Source: an uncultured Pelagibacteraceae bacterium (GTDB taxonomy: Bacteria > Pseudomonadota > Alphaproteobacteria > Pelagibacterales > Pelagibacteraceae). Taken from it: a stretch of DNA of 64,000 nt. Under the pieces are notes generated by a model. The model saw only the letters and a list, made by a program, of their open reading frames with translations. It did not search any database and was not told where the DNA came from. This document shows positions 33,619 through 46,989 of the stretch, piece after piece. Each line of letters begins with the position of its first letter. Within the stretch, counting starts at the first letter, position 1. Location of the stretch: the NCBI GenBank assembly GCA_902530635.1, contig CACABC010000003.1:1-64000 (forward strand), in the 5' to 3' direction. A program made the translations under genes and the position numbers.

Positions 33619-34307
33619 ATAAAAAATCAAAGAGACACAGAAGCCTAAAAGAAACTTATAAAAATAAGGATCTAAAAACTTCTGAGGAAGTAATAAAAGA
33701 AATTAAAAAAGGCTCAGGTGTAAAATTTGTGGAGTCTATTGATTTATCACTAAAAATTAATCTTAAAAAAATAAAAGGTGCCGATAATAATCTAAGAACA
33801 TTAATCGATCTTCCTCATGGTAACGGAAAAAAAGTTAAAGTTGCAGTCTTATGTGATGAGAATAAATTACCTGAGGCGAAAAAAAGTGGCGCTGATATTG
33901 TTGGTACAGAAGATTTATTAAAAAAGATTTCAGAAAAAGATATTAATTTTGACAAACTTATTTGTACACCTTCTATGATGGCCAAAATAGGAAAATTGGG
34001 TAAAATATTAGGTCCTAAAGGGTTAATGCCAAATCCTAAAATGGGTACAGTTTCTAATAACTTAAATAAATCTGTAGATCAAATTAAAAATAAATCTATT
34101 GAAATTAAAAACGATAAAGATGGAAATCTTGCATTTTCTATTGGAAGAAAAAACTTTTCTGAAAATCAATTACTTGAAAACCTTAAGTCTATTTTCTCAA
34201 ACCTAAAAAAAGAAAAATCTGCAATTTTCAACGGTGAAAATATTAAAAAAATATACCTATCTTCATCAATGGGACCTTCGTTTAAATTAAATTTTAAGGA
34301 TATTTAA
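33615..34307 (+). CDS. rplA: 50S ribosomal protein L1
   Basis: 230 residues. The L1 fold shows [13 protein letters not shown] near residues 39-51 and the signature [20 protein letters not shown] near 127-146. L1 forms the mobile stalk at the E site. It overlaps rplK by 4 bases; rplJ follows after 2 bases, so the usual long rplJ leader that binds L10 is absent or lies inside rplA. Confidence 0.97.
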   Translation: MNKKSKRHRSLKETYKNKDLKTSEEVIKEIKKGSGVKFVESIDLSLKINLKKIKGADNNLRTLIDLPHGNGKKVKVAVLCDENKLPEAKKSGADIVGTEDLLKKISEKDINFDKLICTPSMMAKIGKLGKILGPKGLMPNPKMGTVSNNLNKSVDQIKNKSIEIKNDKDGNLAFSIGRKNFSENQLLENLKSIFSNLKKEKSAIFNGENIKKIYLSSSMGPSFKLNFKDI

Positions 34308-34309
34308 TT

Positions 34310-34822
34310 ATGATGACCAAACAGCAAAAGAAAAATTATGTTGACGAAATGAAAAAAGTTTTTTCTTCAAATGAAGCTGTGATGATAGCTCATTATAAAG
34401 GTTTAAATGTAAAAGAATTAGATAAAATAAGAGACGAAATGAGAAAAAGTGGAATTTTTTTTAAAGTTACAAAGAATAGAATTACAAAGTTAGCTCTAAA
34501 AGAAACTAAGTGCAAAGATTTAGAAAAATTTTTTACAGGGCCAACTGCTGCAGCTATTTCATCAGATCCTATTATGTCAGCAAAAATATTAGCTAAATAT
34601 GCCAAAGGAGATTCTCATTTAAAAATTGTCGCTGGTTTTATGGATGGTAAGGTTTTGGAGGCAAATGAAGTGGCAAAAATTGCCACACTACCTACATTAG
34701 ATGAAGCAAGGGCTAAAATAGTAGGTATTTTGTCTTCTCCTGCACAAAAGATTATAAGTATTTTACTTGCACCTGGCTCAAAAATTGCTATTTTGGCGCA
34801 CGAAAAAAGTAAAAAAGGTTAA
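34310..34822 (+). CDS. rplJ: 50S ribosomal protein L10
   Basis: 170 residues. AVMIAHYKGLNVKELDKIRD and FKVTKNRITKLALK near the N-terminus are typical, and the C-terminal helix that binds L7/L12 dimers ends in GSKIAILAHEKSKKG. Two Met codons open the frame; either may be used. It lies 2 bases after rplA and 18 bases before rplL. Confidence 0.96.
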   Translation: MMTKQQKKNYVDEMKKVFSSNEAVMIAHYKGLNVKELDKIRDEMRKSGIFFKVTKNRITKLALKETKCKDLEKFFTGPTAAAISSDPIMSAKILAKYAKGDSHLKIVAGFMDGKVLEANEVAKIATLPTLDEARAKIVGILSSPAQKIISILLAPGSKIAILAHEKSKKG

Positions 34823-34840
34823 TTAAAATTTCTTTATCAT

Positions 34841-35206
34841 ATGGCTGATCTAAACAAAATTATTGACGAACTTTCAAAACTCACTGTAGTAGAAGCTGCT
34901 GAACTATCTAAACAATTAGAAGAAAAATGGGGAGTAACAGCTGCTGCACCTGCAGCCGCTGCACCTGCAGCAGGAGCTGCTCCAGCAGAAGAAAAAAGTG
35001 ATTTTACAATTTTTTTAAGTTCTGCCGGTGATAAAAAAATTAATGTAATTAAAGAAGTAAGAGCTTTAACGGGATTAGGTTTAAAAGAAGCAAAAGATTT
35101 AGTTGAAGCAGCTCCAAAAGAAGTTAAAAAAAGCGTTCCAAAAAAAGACGCTGAAGAAGCCAAGAAGAAGCTTGAAGCAGCTGGAGCTAAAGTAGAATTA
35201 AAATAA
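34841..35206 (+). CDS. rplL: 50S ribosomal protein L7/L12
   Basis: 121 residues. The N-terminal dimer domain has [20 protein letters not shown]; an Ala/Pro/Gly hinge spans about residues 37-50; the C-terminal domain shows [20 protein letters not shown] and [11 protein letters not shown], which recruit translation factors. It is the multi-copy stalk protein bound to L10 and lies in the rplKAJL-rpoBC operon. Confidence 0.99.
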   Translation: MADLNKIIDELSKLTVVEAAELSKQLEEKWGVTAAAPAAAAPAAGAAPAEEKSDFTIFLSSAGDKKINVIKEVRALTGLGLKEAKDLVEAAPKEVKKSVPKKDAEEAKKKLEAAGAKVELK

Positions 35207-35251
35207 TAATAGCGGTACAATTTTCGTAAGTACCTAGAAAATAAGTTGTTA

Positions 35252-38200
35252 ATGGAATTAACTTTTACTCAAAAGAAAAGTATTAGAAAAAATTTTGGAA
35301 AATTAAAAGAATCTTTATCAATACCAAACTTAATTGAAGTTCAAAAAAATTCTTATAAAAATTTTATTGAGTCGAAATCTGCAGATGCTAAAAAAGTCAA
35401 TCCTTATGATAAAGGCTTATTAAAAGTTTTTAAGAGTATTTTTCCAATAAACGATGCATCCGAAAAATCATCCTTAGAATTTATATCTTGTAGTTTAGAT
35501 AAGCCTAAATTTGATGTCACAGAATGTAGACAAAGAAGTCTAACATATTCTGCAGCACTAAAAGCTAATTTAAGATTAGTTGTATATGATATTGATCCTG
35601 AAACTAATACTAAACAAATTTTGTCTGCAAAAGAACAGGAAGTTTTTATGGGAGATCTCCCGTTGATGACACCAAGCGGAACTTTTGTAGTAAATGGTGT
35701 TGAAAGGGTTGTCGTTAATCAAATGCATAGGAGTCCTGGAGTTTTTTTTGATCATGATAAAGGAAAAACACACAGTAGCGGAAAATTATTATTTAACTGT
35801 AGAATTATACCTGGTCGAGGTTCATGGCTTGATTTTGAATTTGATCCAAAAGATATTTTGTATTTTAGAATTGATCGAAAAAAGAAACTTCCAATAACTA
35901 CTTTTCTCTATGCAATTGGAATGAAAAGAGAAGCTATTTTAGATCAATTCTATACTTATGACTCTTACAATTTTAATTCTGAAAACAAAACTTGGTCTAC
36001 AAATTTTAAGCCAGAAAAATATAAAAGACCAATTAAGTTATTATTTGATTTAATTGATAAAAAAACTAATAAAAAAGTTTTAAAAAAAGGAGAAAAGTTA
36101 AATTTTGTCCTGGCTGAAAAATTAAAAGAAAAAAAATTAGACGACATAATTATTTCTCCAGAAGAAATTATAGGAAAATATACAAATCAAGACTTAAAAG
36201 ATTCTACAGGAGAAATAATATTAAAATCTGGCTTTAACGTAACAGAAGACTCACTTAACAAAATTGTTTCATCCAAAATTAATCATTTAAAATTAGCAAA
36301 TGTAGATTCAATAATGAGAGGACCATACATTTTTGAAACTATCAAAATTGATAAAAACCATGATAAAGATTCTGCTTTAGCAGATATTTATAAAGTTTTA
36401 AGACCTGGCGAACCACCGACCACTGAAGTTGCTGAGGGTGTATTCAAAAATTTATATTTCACTAAAGAACGTTATGATCTTTCAGATGTTGGTAGAGTGA
36501 AATTAAATGCAAAACTTGATCTTAAAGAAGATGACTCATTAAGAGTTTTAACTAAAAAAGATATCATAGCTATAATTAAGTTTATGCTAGATCTTAGAGA
36601 CGGAAAAGGTGAAGTTGATGACATAGACCATCTTGGAAATAGAAGAGTTAGGTCTGTGGGTGAATTAGTTGAGAATCAATTTAGAATTGGCCTTTTAAGG
36701 ATGGAAAGAACAATAAGAGAAAAAATGTCTACTTTTTTAGAAATAGAGTCTGCTTTGCCTCAAGGTCTAATTAATGCAAAACCTATTAGTACATCTTTTA
36801 AAGATTTTTTTTCGACATCACAGTTATCTCAGTTTATGGATCAAACAAATCCTTTGTCAGAGATTACTCATAAAAGAAGAGTCTCAGCACTAGGTCCAGG
36901 TGGTTTAACTCGAGAAAGAGCAGGTTTTGAGGTAAGAGATGTTCATCCAACACACTACGGAAGAATATGTCCTATAGAAACACCGGAGGGTCCAAATATT
37001 GGTTTGATAAATAGTTTGGCAACATATTCTAAAGTAAATAAATATGGTTTTATAGAAAGTCCATACAAAAAAGTTTTAGATGGTAAAATTTTAGATAAAA
37101 TAGAATACTTATCTGCTATAGAAGAGGAAAAATATACAATTGCCCAGGCAAATTCTCCTGTTAGCTCTGATGGTAGTTTTGTAGAAGAATTAGTTTCATG
37201 CAGAAAAGGTTTAAATTTTGTTTTATCTAGAAGAGAGAGTATTGACTATATTGACGTTTCACCAAAACAATTGGTCTCTGTTGCTGCTTCATTAATTCCT
37301 TTTCTAGAAAATGACGATGCAAACAGGGCATTAATGGGTTCTAACATGATGAGACAAGCAGTACCTTTACTCAAACCGGAATCACCATTGGTTGGTACGG
37401 GAATTGAAGGAGATGTAGCTTTAGACTCGGGAGTAACAATTGTTGCTAAACGTAACGGTGTAGTTGATAAAATTGATGGAAAGAGAATAGTGGTTAAGGC
37501 GACTGAAGAAAAAGATTTATCTAAACCTGGTGTTGACATTTATAATTTATTAAAATTTCAAAGGTCAAACCAAAATACCTGTATAAATCAAAGACCTCTG
37601 GTTAAATGGGGTGATGTAATTAAAAAGGGAGATATCATTGCCGATGGCCCTGCAACCAAGTTAGGAGAACTTGCACTTGGAAAAAATGTTACAGTGGCTT
37701 TTATGCCTTGGCAAGGTTACAATTTTGAGGACTCTATTCTTATTTCAGAAAGATGTGTGACTGACGACGTTTTTACCTCAATACATATAGAAGAGTACGA
37801 ATTAATGGCTAGAGATACAAAATTAGGCACTGAAGAAATAACAAGAGATATACCAAATGTAAGTGAGGAAAGTCTAAGGAACCTTGATGAGTCCGGAATT
37901 GTATACGTTGGTGCTGAAGTTAATCAGTCAGATATATTAGTAGGTAAAGTTACACCAAAAGGAGAAACAGCATCAAGTCCGGAAGAAAAACTATTAAGAT
38001 CAATTTTTGGTGAAAAAGCCACAGATGTTAGAGATACTTCATTAAAACTACCGCCTGGTAGTTCCGGGGTTGTAGTTGATGTTAGAGTTTTTAATAGGCA
38101 TGGAATAGAAAAAGATGAAAGAGCAATTGCAATTGAAAGATATGAGATAGAATCCGTTCAAGAAGATAAAATTGTTGAAGAAGAAATATTGGTCAGAAAC

Positions 38201-39352
38201 ATTAAGCTTAGACTTAATGAAATTGTCAAAAAAGAACCAATTGAGAAAGCTTATAAAAATTTGAACGCAGGTAATGTTTTAAATCCCGAAATGCTTGATG
38301 ATCTTAATATTAAAGAGTATTGGAAATTAAAATTTAAAAATAAAAATATAGATAATAAAATTCATCAATTAAAAGATCAATTTGATAAAGCTCAAGACGA
38401 TATTAAACTTAGATTTGAGGATAAAGTTTTAAAAATCAAACAAGGAGACGATCTTCTACCAACTGTAATGAAAGTAGTTAAAGTTTTTGTTGCTGTTAAA
38501 AGGAGACTAATGCCAGGAGATAAAATGGCTGGTCGACATGGTAATAAGGGAGTAATAAGCAAAATAGTACCAGTGGAAGATATGCCTTACATGGAAAATG
38601 GTAAACCAGTTGATATTGTTTTGAATCCTTTGGGGGTACCAAGTCGTATGAACGTTGGCCAAATATTAGAAACGCATCTTGGTTGGTCTTGTTCAGAATT
38701 AGGAGAAAAAGTCAAAGAGCTTCTAAATAACTTTACTAAAACAAAAAACGATACCGAGTTAAAAAACATGTTAAGTAAAATTTATGGCCAAGAGACATTT
38801 TCTAATATAAATAAAAATCTTGAAGAAAAACAATTCAAAGAATTATGCCAAAATCTTTCTAATGGTATACCTATTGCTACACCAGTATTCGATGGAGCGT
38901 CTACAGAAGATATTACGAAAATGTTAGAAATGGCAAAACTTCCAAATGAGGGACAAACTAATTTGTGGGACGGTAGAACCGGAGAGAAATTCGATAGACC
39001 TATAACTGTAGGAATTATATATATGCTTAAACTTCACCACTTAGTAGAAGATAAAATCCATGCACGTTCGACAGGACCTTATAGCTTAGTGACCCAACAA
39101 CCTTTAGGAGGAAGAGCACAACTGGGAGGCCAAAGATTTGGAGAGATGGAAGTTTGGGCTCTAGAGGCATATGGAGCTTCTTATACTTTACAAGAAATTC
39201 TTACAGTTAAATCAGATGATGTTGCAGGAAGAACAAAAGTATATGAAACGATAGTAAAAGGTGATGATAATTTTGAGTCAGGAGTACCAGAGTCTTTCAA
39301 CGTATTAATTAAAGAGATTAGAGCCCTAGGATTAAATATTGAATTAAATTAA
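35252..39352 (+). CDS. rpoB: DNA-directed RNA polymerase subunit beta
   Basis: 1366 residues from the ATG at 35252. An in-frame TTG two codons upstream (35246) opens a slightly longer frame, but ATG is preferred. Beta landmarks are in order: the rifampicin region with [20 protein letters not shown] and [40 protein letters not shown], the C-terminal [20 protein letters not shown], and the final [20 protein letters not shown] with [13 protein letters not shown]. It forms the catalytic core with beta-prime, which follows 6 bases downstream. Confidence 0.99.
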   Translation: MELTFTQKKSIRKNFGKLKESLSIPNLIEVQKNSYKNFIESKSADAKKVNPYDKGLLKVFKSIFPINDASEKSSLEFISCSLDKPKFDVTECRQRSLTYSAALKANLRLVVYDIDPETNTKQILSAKEQEVFMGDLPLMTPSGTFVVNGVERVVVNQMHRSPGVFFDHDKGKTHSSGKLLFNCRIIPGRGSWLDFEFDPKDILYFRIDRKKKLPITTFLYAIGMKREAILDQFYTYDSYNFNSENKTWSTNFKPEKYKRPIKLLFDLIDKKTNKKVLKKGEKLNFVLAEKLKEKKLDDIIISPEEIIGKYTNQDLKDSTGEIILKSGFNVTEDSLNKIVSSKINHLKLANVDSIMRGPYIFETIKIDKNHDKDSALADIYKVLRPGEPPTTEVAEGVFKNLYFTKERYDLSDVGRVKLNAKLDLKEDDSLRVLTKKDIIAIIKFMLDLRDGKGEVDDIDHLGNRRVRSVGELVENQFRIGLLRMERTIREKMSTFLEIESALPQGLINAKPISTSFKDFFSTSQLSQFMDQTNPLSEITHKRRVSALGPGGLTRERAGFEVRDVHPTHYGRICPIETPEGPNIGLINSLATYSKVNKYGFIESPYKKVLDGKILDKIEYLSAIEEEKYTIAQANSPVSSDGSFVEELVSCRKGLNFVLSRRESIDYIDVSPKQLVSVAASLIPFLENDDANRALMGSNMMRQAVPLLKPESPLVGTGIEGDVALDSGVTIVAKRNGVVDKIDGKRIVVKATEEKDLSKPGVDIYNLLKFQRSNQNTCINQRPLVKWGDVIKKGDIIADGPATKLGELALGKNVTVAFMPWQGYNFEDSILISERCVTDDVFTSIHIEEYELMARDTKLGTEEITRDIPNVSEESLRNLDESGIVYVGAEVNQSDILVGKVTPKGETASSPEEKLLRSIFGEKATDVRDTSLKLPPGSSGVVVDVRVFNRHGIEKDERAIAIERYEIESVQEDKIVEEEILVRNIKLRLNEIVKKEPIEKAYKNLNAGNVLNPEMLDDLNIKEYWKLKFKNKNIDNKIHQLKDQFDKAQDDIKLRFEDKVLKIKQGDDLLPTVMKVVKVFVAVKRRLMPGDKMAGRHGNKGVISKIVPVEDMPYMENGKPVDIVLNPLGVPSRMNVGQILETHLGWSCSELGEKVKELLNNFTKTKNDTELKNMLSKIYGQETFSNINKNLEEKQFKELCQNLSNGIPIATPVFDGASTEDITKMLEMAKLPNEGQTNLWDGRTGEKFDRPITVGIIYMLKLHHLVEDKIHARSTGPYSLVTQQPLGGRAQLGGQRFGEMEVWALEAYGASYTLQEILTVKSDDVAGRTKVYETIVKGDDNFESGVPESFNVLIKEIRALGLNIELN

Positions 39353-39358
39353 AAAATT

Positions 39359-42300
39359 ATGAGAAAAAATTTATCTAAAGAAATTAAAAGAAGTATATCA
39401 GAAAAGAATTTTAATAATATTAAAATTACATTGGCTAGCCCAGAAAAAATTAAATCTTGGTCATTTGGTGAAATAAAAAAACCTGAAACAATTAATTATA
39501 GAACCTTTAAACCTGAAAAAGATGGATTATTTTGTGCAAGAATATTTGGACCAATAAAAGATTACGAATGTTTATGTGGAAAATATAAAAGAATGAAATT
39601 TAGAGGTATAATCTGTGAAAAATGTGGAGTTGAAGTTACCAAATCAAATGTCAGAAGGGAAAGAATGGGACATATTGATTTAGCTTGTCCGGTAGCACAC
39701 ATTTGGTTTTTGAAATCTCTACCAAGCAGAATCTCTTTAGCCATCGACATGAAGTTAAAAGAAGTAGAAAAAATTTTGTATTTTGAAAGTTTTATAGTTA
39801 TAGAACCAGGTTTAACAGAACTTAAAAAAGGACAACTATTATCTGAAGATGAGTATGTTAAAGCACAAGAAAAATACGGAGAAGATGGATTTACCGCAGG
39901 TATAGGTGCAGAAGCTGTTAGAGAGATTCTAATCGGAATAGATCTTGAAAATGAAAGAAAAAGATTAAGGGACTCTCTAAAAGATATTAAATCAAAAGTA
40001 ACTGAAGAGAGAACTTTAAAAAGATTAAAACTCATTGACTCTTTTATTGAGTCTGGAAATAAACCAGAGTGGATGATTTTAACAACAGTACCTGTAATAC
40101 CACCAGAACTAAGACCATTGGTACCTTTAGATGGAGGAAGATTCGCAACATCAGATTTAAATGATCTTTACAGAAGAGTTATAAATCGAAACAATAGATT
40201 AAAAAGACTTTTAGATTTAAAAGCACCAGACATAATTGTTAGAAATGAAAAAAGAATGCTCCAGGAGTCAGTAGACGCACTGTTTGATAACGGAAGAAGA
40301 GGCAGAGTTATAACCGGTAGCGGAAAGCGTCCATTAAAATCTTTAGCAGAAATGTTAAAAGGAAAACAAGGTAGATTTAGACAAAATTTATTAGGTAAAA
40401 GAGTAGACTACTCAGGTCGTTCAGTAATTGTTGTAGGTCCTGAGTTAAAGTTACATCAATGCGGTTTACCAAAAAAGATGGCTTTAGAATTATTTAAACC
40501 TTTCTTATATGCTAGATTAGACAAACTAGGTTTAGCGACAACAATTAAACAAGCTAAAAGAATGGTTGAAAAACAAAAAAGTGAAGTATGGGATGCATTA
40601 GAGCATATAATTAGAGAACATCCTGTAATTCTTAACCGAGCCCCAACTTTACATAGACTTGGAGTTCAGGCATTTGAGGCAAAATTAATAGAAGGAAACG
40701 CAATTGAATTACACCCTTTGGTCTGTGCTGCATTTAATGCAGATTTTGACGGAGATCAAATGGCAGTTCATATTCCTTTAAGTTTAGAGGCACAATTAGA
40801 AGCTCGTGTTCTAATGATGTCAACTAACAATATATTAAGTCCATCAAACGGAAAACCTATAATTGTACCCAGTCAGGATATTGTCTTAGGTATATACTAT
40901 CTATCACAACATAAAGAAGGTGGTGAAAGTAAACCTGTAGGTATTTTTTCTAGTGTTGATGAAATAGAAAATGCATTAGAGAGCGGAAATATAAGTGTTC
41001 ATTCTAAAATTGTTTCAATATTTAATACAGTTGATAAAGACGGAAATAAAGTATCAGAAAAATATACAAGTACAGCTGGTAGATTTTTATTATCTAAAAC
41101 TCTTCCAAAAAATTATAAAATTAAATTTTCATTAGTAAACAAATTGTTAACAAAGAAAGCGGTATCAGAGATAATCGATACTGTTTACAGATATTGTGGT
41201 CAAAAAGAAACAGTTATTTTCTGTGACAGAATTAAAGACCTAGGATTTAAACATGCTTTTAAAGCAGGTATATCTTTTGGAAAAAACGATTTAATTATAC
41301 CCAAAACTAAAGAAAAATTAGTAAATCAAACTAAAAAACAAATAGAAGATTATGAAAAACAATATCAAGATGGGTTAATCACAAGAGGTGAAAAATATAA
41401 CAAGGTTGTAGATATCTGGTCAAAATGCACAGATTCAGTTGCCAATGAAATGATGAAGGAAATTTCATCAGCAGAAAAAGTTTATACAAATGGAAGAATT
41501 GAAACAAACTCAGTCTTTATGATGGCTGATTCTGGAGCCAGAGGATCTCCAGCTCAAATGAAACAATTAGCTGGTATGAGAGGTCTAATAGCAAAACCTT
41601 CAGGCGAGATTATCGAAACACCGATTATTTCGAACTTTAAAGAAGGCTTAACTGTATTAGAATATTTTAATTCAACTCACGGAGCACGAAAGGGTCTTGC
41701 CGATACTGCATTGAAGACTGCTAATTCAGGTTATTTAACAAGAAGACTTTGTGATGTTGCACAGGATATTCAGGTAACTTCTGAAGAATGTGATCCAAAA
41801 TTAAGATCGTCAATCAAGTTATCAGAAATAATTGAAGGCGGAAACGTTTTAGTTAGTTTGTCAGAAAGAGTTCTTGGAAGAGTAGCGGCAGAAGAGGTTA
41901 AAAATCCTTTGACAGGAGATTTAATAATAAAGAAAAAACAAATGATTGACGAAAATATTTGTGAAAAAATTGATTCTGCTGGTGTAAAATCTATTAATGT
42001 TTATTCCGTTATAACATGCGGATCTAAAAAAGGTGTTTGTCAAATATGTTATGGTAGAGACCTATCAAGAGGTAAAATAGTTAGTATAGGTGAGGCCATA
42101 GGGATGATAGCCGCTCAATCTATTGGAGAACCTGGTACACAATTAACTATGAGAACTTTTCACGTTGGTGGTACAGCACAAATAAAAGAAGACTCTTCTG
42201 TGATATCTATAAATAGTGGTATTTTAAAAGTAAGTAATAAAAATCTGATACGTGACTCAAAAAATAATACAATAGTTATGGGGAGAAATACCCAACTTTC

Positions 42301-43558
42301 ATTAGAAGATGATAATGGACGACAGTTAGCTCTTTACAAAGTTCCTTATGGTTCAAAACTTTTTTATCAAAATGGTGAAAAAATTGAAAAAGGAAAAAAG
42401 ATTTGCGAATGGGACCCGTATACCCTACCTGTTATTGCTGAAACTAACGGTGTTGTAAATTATATGGATTTAGTAGACGGAGTTTCATTAGCAGAAACTC
42501 TTGATGATGCAACAGGTATTTCGTCTAAATCAGTTATAGATTGGAGATCTCAATCAAAAAATACAGATTTAAAACCAAGAATAACTTTAAGAAATTCTGA
42601 TGGTGAAGTTATTAAAAAAGCAGACGGAAACGAAGCTAGATATTATTTGGTACCAGATTCTATTTTATCGGTAAAAGATGGACAAAAAATTTCTGCCGGC
42701 GATGTTCTAGCTAGACTTCCGAAAGAAACTTCTAAGACAAAAGATATTACAGGAGGACTACCAAGAGTAGCTGAACTATTTGAAGCCAGAAGACCAAAGG
42801 ATAGCGCCATAATAGCTGAAAGTGATGGAACTATTCAATTTGGTAAAGAAGTTAGAGGTAAACAAAAAATTTCTATTGTTACTGACAAAGGTGATTCTTC
42901 AAATTATTTAATACCAAAGGGAAAGCATACCAATTTTAACCAAGGCGAAAAAATTAAAAAAGGAGAGTATTTATTAGATGGAGCACCAGCACCACATGAT
43001 ATTTTAAGGATTTTAGGCGTAGAGGCACTAACAGAATACTTCGTAACTGAAGTACAAGAAGTTTACAGAATGCAAGGTGTTGTTATAAATGACAAACACA
43101 TAGAAACTATTGTAAGACAAATGTTGAAGAAAGTTGAAATTAAAAATTCTGGTGACTCTGCTTTTTTAAATGGTGAATTAATAGACAGAATACAGCTTGA
43201 AAATGCCAATGAAGAATTAAAAAAACAAAACAAAAAACCAGCTTCTGGTGATAGAGTTTTGCTCGGAATTACAAAAGCATCACTTCAGACAAATTCGTTT
43301 ATATCTGCAGCATCTTTCCAAGAAACAACAAGAGTTTTAACAGACTCTGCCATAAAAGGAAAAATAGACACTCTTGAAGGTTTAAAAGAAAATGTAATTG
43401 TGGGAAGATTAATTCCAGCAGGAACAGGATTAACAAAAAATATTTTAGACAATAAAGCTAAAGAAGAAGATAAAATTAGAATTGCAGAGCTTAAAAAACA
43501 AGAGCTAGCAAAACAAAATCTCGAAAAGACCGAAAAATCTGAAAGCACCCCAGAGTAA
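39359..43558 (+). CDS. rpoC: DNA-directed RNA polymerase subunit beta-prime
   Basis: 1399 residues. The N-terminal zinc-binding [20 protein letters not shown] is at about 70-90, and the catalytic Mg site [15 protein letters not shown] is near residues 459-473. The second zinc site uses the Cys of [26 protein letters not shown], followed by [20 protein letters not shown]. The C-terminal tail is lysine- and glutamate-rich. It ends the rpl-rpo block; a 193-base spacer separates it from rpsL. Confidence 0.99.
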   Translation: MRKNLSKEIKRSISEKNFNNIKITLASPEKIKSWSFGEIKKPETINYRTFKPEKDGLFCARIFGPIKDYECLCGKYKRMKFRGIICEKCGVEVTKSNVRRERMGHIDLACPVAHIWFLKSLPSRISLAIDMKLKEVEKILYFESFIVIEPGLTELKKGQLLSEDEYVKAQEKYGEDGFTAGIGAEAVREILIGIDLENERKRLRDSLKDIKSKVTEERTLKRLKLIDSFIESGNKPEWMILTTVPVIPPELRPLVPLDGGRFATSDLNDLYRRVINRNNRLKRLLDLKAPDIIVRNEKRMLQESVDALFDNGRRGRVITGSGKRPLKSLAEMLKGKQGRFRQNLLGKRVDYSGRSVIVVGPELKLHQCGLPKKMALELFKPFLYARLDKLGLATTIKQAKRMVEKQKSEVWDALEHIIREHPVILNRAPTLHRLGVQAFEAKLIEGNAIELHPLVCAAFNADFDGDQMAVHIPLSLEAQLEARVLMMSTNNILSPSNGKPIIVPSQDIVLGIYYLSQHKEGGESKPVGIFSSVDEIENALESGNISVHSKIVSIFNTVDKDGNKVSEKYTSTAGRFLLSKTLPKNYKIKFSLVNKLLTKKAVSEIIDTVYRYCGQKETVIFCDRIKDLGFKHAFKAGISFGKNDLIIPKTKEKLVNQTKKQIEDYEKQYQDGLITRGEKYNKVVDIWSKCTDSVANEMMKEISSAEKVYTNGRIETNSVFMMADSGARGSPAQMKQLAGMRGLIAKPSGEIIETPIISNFKEGLTVLEYFNSTHGARKGLADTALKTANSGYLTRRLCDVAQDIQVTSEECDPKLRSSIKLSEIIEGGNVLVSLSERVLGRVAAEEVKNPLTGDLIIKKKQMIDENICEKIDSAGVKSINVYSVITCGSKKGVCQICYGRDLSRGKIVSIGEAIGMIAAQSIGEPGTQLTMRTFHVGGTAQIKEDSSVISINSGILKVSNKNLIRDSKNNTIVMGRNTQLSLEDDNGRQLALYKVPYGSKLFYQNGEKIEKGKKICEWDPYTLPVIAETNGVVNYMDLVDGVSLAETLDDATGISSKSVIDWRSQSKNTDLKPRITLRNSDGEVIKKADGNEARYYLVPDSILSVKDGQKISAGDVLARLPKETSKTKDITGGLPRVAELFEARRPKDSAIIAESDGTIQFGKEVRGKQKISIVTDKGDSSNYLIPKGKHTNFNQGEKIKKGEYLLDGAPAPHDILRILGVEALTEYFVTEVQEVYRMQGVVINDKHIETIVRQMLKKVEIKNSGDSAFLNGELIDRIQLENANEELKKQNKKPASGDRVLLGITKASLQTNSFISAASFQETTRVLTDSAIKGKIDTLEGLKENVIVGRLIPAGTGLTKNILDNKAKEEDKIRIAELKKQELAKQNLEKTEKSESTPE

Positions 43559-43751
43559 ATAGCTTGTATTTACTGACTTTTTGACCTTATTACTTATTGA
43601 CTTTTACAACTTCAATGTTAGTTTAGCGCAAATTTGATGGTTAGAAGTAAGGTTGTATTGACCTTAAACAGTAACTTAAAATTTAGTTAAATTAGTTTCT
43701 ATAATTTTAATCATTCAAAAAAAATAAACATTTAGGGATTATAAAAAGATT
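43559..43751 (+). promoter_or_regulatory. rpoC-rpsL spacer with candidate promoter and leader
   Basis: This is the longest non-coding gap within the ribosomal superoperon. It contains the nonamer TTGACCTTA twice (43581-43589 and 43658-43666) and a further TTGACT at 43597-43602. A small inverted repeat TAAGGT/ACCTTA pairs 43648-43653 with 43661-43666. TATAAT stands at 43700-43705 with a weak -35 (TTAAAA, 43676-43681). A second box, TATAAA at 43740-43745, ends 6 bases before the rpsL ATG. It probably holds the promoter for the str operon. Confidence 0.45.
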
Positions 43752-44123
43752 ATGCCTACTATTAATCAGTTGTTGAGAAAACCAAGAGTTAAACCTTTGA
43801 CTAGAAACAAAGTGCCTGCTCTTGAGAAACAACCTTTAAAGAGAGCTGTTTGTATAAAAGTCTATACAACAACACCCAAGAAACCAAATTCTGCATTAAG
43901 AAAAGTTGCCAGGGTAAGACTATCCAACGGTTATGAAGTAACAGCTTATATACCTGGCGAAGGTCACAATCTTCAAGAACACTCTGTAGTTTTAATTAGA
44001 GGTGGAAGAGTAAAAGATTTACCAGGTGTTCGTTATCATATCTTAAGAGGAAATTTAGATGCACAAGGAGTAACAGCAAGAAAAAAAAGACGTTCTCTTT
44101 ACGGTGCAAAAAAACCAAAATAA
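43752..44123 (+). CDS. rpsL: 30S ribosomal protein S12
   Basis: 123 residues. [14 protein letters not shown] opens the protein; [20 protein letters not shown] contains the Lys of the streptomycin site (KPNS), and [20 protein letters not shown] follows. S12 sits at the decoding centre. It is the first gene after the rpoC spacer; rpsG follows after 6 bases. Confidence 0.99.
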   Translation: MPTINQLLRKPRVKPLTRNKVPALEKQPLKRAVCIKVYTTTPKKPNSALRKVARVRLSNGYEVTAYIPGEGHNLQEHSVVLIRGGRVKDLPGVRYHILRGNLDAQGVTARKKRRSLYGAKKPK

Positions 44124-44597
<474 letters not shown>

Positions 44598-44601
44598 CAA
44601 T

Positions 44602-46677
44602 ATGCCCAGATCTCATACATTAGAAAAATATAGAAATATTGGAATTATGGCACACATTGATGCCGGTAAGACAACCACGACAGAAAGAATTTTATATTAT
44701 ACTGGAAAAAGTCACAAGATCGGCGAAGTTCACGATGGTGCGGCCACAATGGATTGGATGGAACAGGAGCAAGAAAGAGGAATAACAATTACATCTGCAG
44801 CAACAACTTGTTTTTGGAAAGAGCATAGAATAAATATTATCGACACACCAGGACACGTTGATTTTACAATTGAAGTGGAAAGATCTTTAAAAGTTTTAGA
44901 TGGAGCTGTAGCAGTATTTGATGGTGTTGCAGGTGTTGAACCTCAATCAGAAACTGTTTGGAGACAAGCAGACAAATATAAAGTTCCGAGAATTTGTTTT
45001 GTAAATAAACTAGATAGAACAGGAGCTGATTTTTTTAATTGTGTTGAAATGATTAAAGATAGGCTTGGGGCAAAACCTCTTGTTATGCAAATACCTGTAG
45101 GTATGGAGTCGTCTTTAAAAGGTGTTGTTGATTTAATAAAGATGAAAGCGGTTTTGTGGAAAGACGAAAAACTTGGAGCTGAATTTGAATATGTCGATAT
45201 TCCTGCTGATTTAAAAGCACAAGCAGACAAATACCGAAAAGAATTAATAGAAACAGCAGTAGAACAAGACGAAAAGTTAATGGATGATTATTTAAATGGT
45301 AAAGAGATATCAGAGAACGATATAATTTCATGTGTAAGAAAAGGATGTTTAAAATTCGATTTTGTTCCAGTTTTAACTGGCTCAGCATTTAAAAACAAAG
45401 GTGTTCAACCATTACTTGATGCAGTTGTTAATTTCTTGCCAAGTCCAAAAGACATAAATTCAATTAAAGGTACTAAACCGAATTCTAAAGATGAAATTGA
45501 GAGAAAATTTGACGATAAAGAACCATTTTCTGCTTTAGCTTTTAAAGTAGCAAATGATCCTTTTGTTGGATCTTTAACGTTTATAAGAATTTATTCAGGG
45601 ACCCTAAAATCTGGAACTGGGATTTATAATACATCTAAAGACAAAGAAGAAAGAGTTGGAAGAATGCTATTAATGCATGCAAATAGTAGAGAAGATGTAA
45701 AAGAGGCAAACGCTGGGGATATTGTTGCTTTAGCGGGATTAAAATACACTATAACAGGTCACACATTATCTGACGAAGATAATCCAGTAGTATTAGAACC
45801 AATGGAATTTCCAGATCCTGTTATTGAAATTGCTGTTGAACCTAAGACCAAAGGTGACCAAGAGAAGATGGGAGAAGCCTTAGGTCGATTAGCAAAAGAA
45901 GACCCATCATTTAGAGTTACATCAGATGAAGAATCAGGACAAACGATCATAAAAGGGATGGGAGAATTACATTTAGATATAATTGTTGATAGGATGAAAA
46001 GAGAATTTAAAGTTGAAGCTAATATAGGAGCACCTCAAGTTGCATATAGAGAAACTATCTTAAAACCAGTATCGAGTGTTTATATACACAAAAAACAAAG
46101 TGGTGGTGCAGGACAATTTGCTAAAGTAGAATTAGAAGTTGAGCCATTAGAACCTGGTAAAGGAAGAGAAATTGAAAATAAAATTAAGGGCGGTGCTATA
46201 CCAAAAGAATTCATTCCAGGTGTGGAAAAAGGAATTGAAAGTGTAGCAGACAATGGTATTTTAGCTGGATTTCCCCTAATAGATTATAAAGTAACAATTG
46301 TAGATGGACTACACCACGATGTAGATTCAAGCGTATTAGCTTTTGAAATAGCTTCACGATATTGTTTTAAAGAAGCATGTACCAAAGCATCACTTAAACT
46401 TTTAGAACCTATGATGAGGGTAGAGGTAATAACCCCAGAAGACTATATGGGTGATGTTATCGGTGATCTTAATAGTAGAAGAGGACAAGTATCAACTACA
46501 GATAAAAGAGGAAACGCAACAGTGATAAGCGCAATGGTTCCTTTAGCGAATATGTTTGGTTACATAAACAATCTTAGATCAATGTCTCAAGGTAGAGCAC
46601 AATACTCAATGTTTTTTGATCATTACGCAAAAGTCCCACAAAATGTGCAGGATGAAGTAACAAAGAAAATGGCTTAA
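44602..46677 (+). CDS. fusA: Elongation factor G
   Basis: 691 residues from the ATG at 44602. The open frame extends upstream to 44500 inside rpsG, but the extra 34 residues are not EF-G-like, while [20 protein letters not shown] is. The P loop is [15 protein letters not shown], switch [19 protein letters not shown], and the guanine motif [12 protein letters not shown]; domains II-V are complete, with [18 protein letters not shown] and the C-terminal [11 protein letters not shown] region. It drives translocation. rpsJ follows after one base, with no tuf gene between. Confidence 0.99.
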   Translation: MPRSHTLEKYRNIGIMAHIDAGKTTTTERILYYTGKSHKIGEVHDGAATMDWMEQEQERGITITSAATTCFWKEHRINIIDTPGHVDFTIEVERSLKVLDGAVAVFDGVAGVEPQSETVWRQADKYKVPRICFVNKLDRTGADFFNCVEMIKDRLGAKPLVMQIPVGMESSLKGVVDLIKMKAVLWKDEKLGAEFEYVDIPADLKAQADKYRKELIETAVEQDEKLMDDYLNGKEISENDIISCVRKGCLKFDFVPVLTGSAFKNKGVQPLLDAVVNFLPSPKDINSIKGTKPNSKDEIERKFDDKEPFSALAFKVANDPFVGSLTFIRIYSGTLKSGTGIYNTSKDKEERVGRMLLMHANSREDVKEANAGDIVALAGLKYTITGHTLSDEDNPVVLEPMEFPDPVIEIAVEPKTKGDQEKMGEALGRLAKEDPSFRVTSDEESGQTIIKGMGELHLDIIVDRMKREFKVEANIGAPQVAYRETILKPVSSVYIHKKQSGGAGQFAKVELEVEPLEPGKGREIENKIKGGAIPKEFIPGVEKGIESVADNGILAGFPLIDYKVTIVDGLHHDVDSSVLAFEIASRYCFKEACTKASLKLLEPMMRVEVITPEDYMGDVIGDLNSRRGQVSTTDKRGNATVISAMVPLANMFGYINNLRSMSQGRAQYSMFFDHYAKVPQNVQDEVTKKMA

Positions 46678-46678
46678 A

Positions 46679-46987
46679 ATGGATAAACAAAATATTAGAA
46701 TACACCTCCGAGCTTATGATAATAAAATTTTAGATTTATCAACAGAAGAAATTGTAAATACAGCAAAAAGAACCGGTGCTCAAGTAAAAGGACCAATTCC
46801 ATTACCGACAAAAATTGAAAAGTTTACTGTTTTAAGATCACCACATATTGATAAGAAAAGTAGAGAGCAATTTGAAACAAGAACACACAAGAGATTAATT
46901 GATATTGTTGAACCAACACCACAAACTGTTGAAGCATTAATGAAATTAGATTTAGCATCGGGAGTAGATATAGAAATAAAAATTTAA
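46679..46987 (+). CDS. rpsJ: 30S ribosomal protein S10
   Basis: 102 residues, standard length. [20 protein letters not shown] opens it, and [20 protein letters not shown] with [20 protein letters not shown] is diagnostic. S10 also acts as NusE in antitermination. It starts one base after fusA, so the str and S10 blocks are fused in a single run. Confidence 0.99.
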   Translation: MDKQNIRIHLRAYDNKILDLSTEEIVNTAKRTGAQVKGPIPLPTKIEKFTVLRSPHIDKKSREQFETRTHKRLIDIVEPTPQTVEALMKLDLASGVDIEIKI

Positions 46988-46989
46988 TT

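Noticed and set aside
34837..35220. 127-codon antisense frame over rplL
   Set aside because: It mirrors the Ala/Pro-rich hinge of L7/L12 on the other strand and is a composition artefact.
39562..40035. 157-codon antisense frame over rpoC
   Set aside because: It covers the zinc-binding N-terminus of beta-prime and has no recognisable domain.
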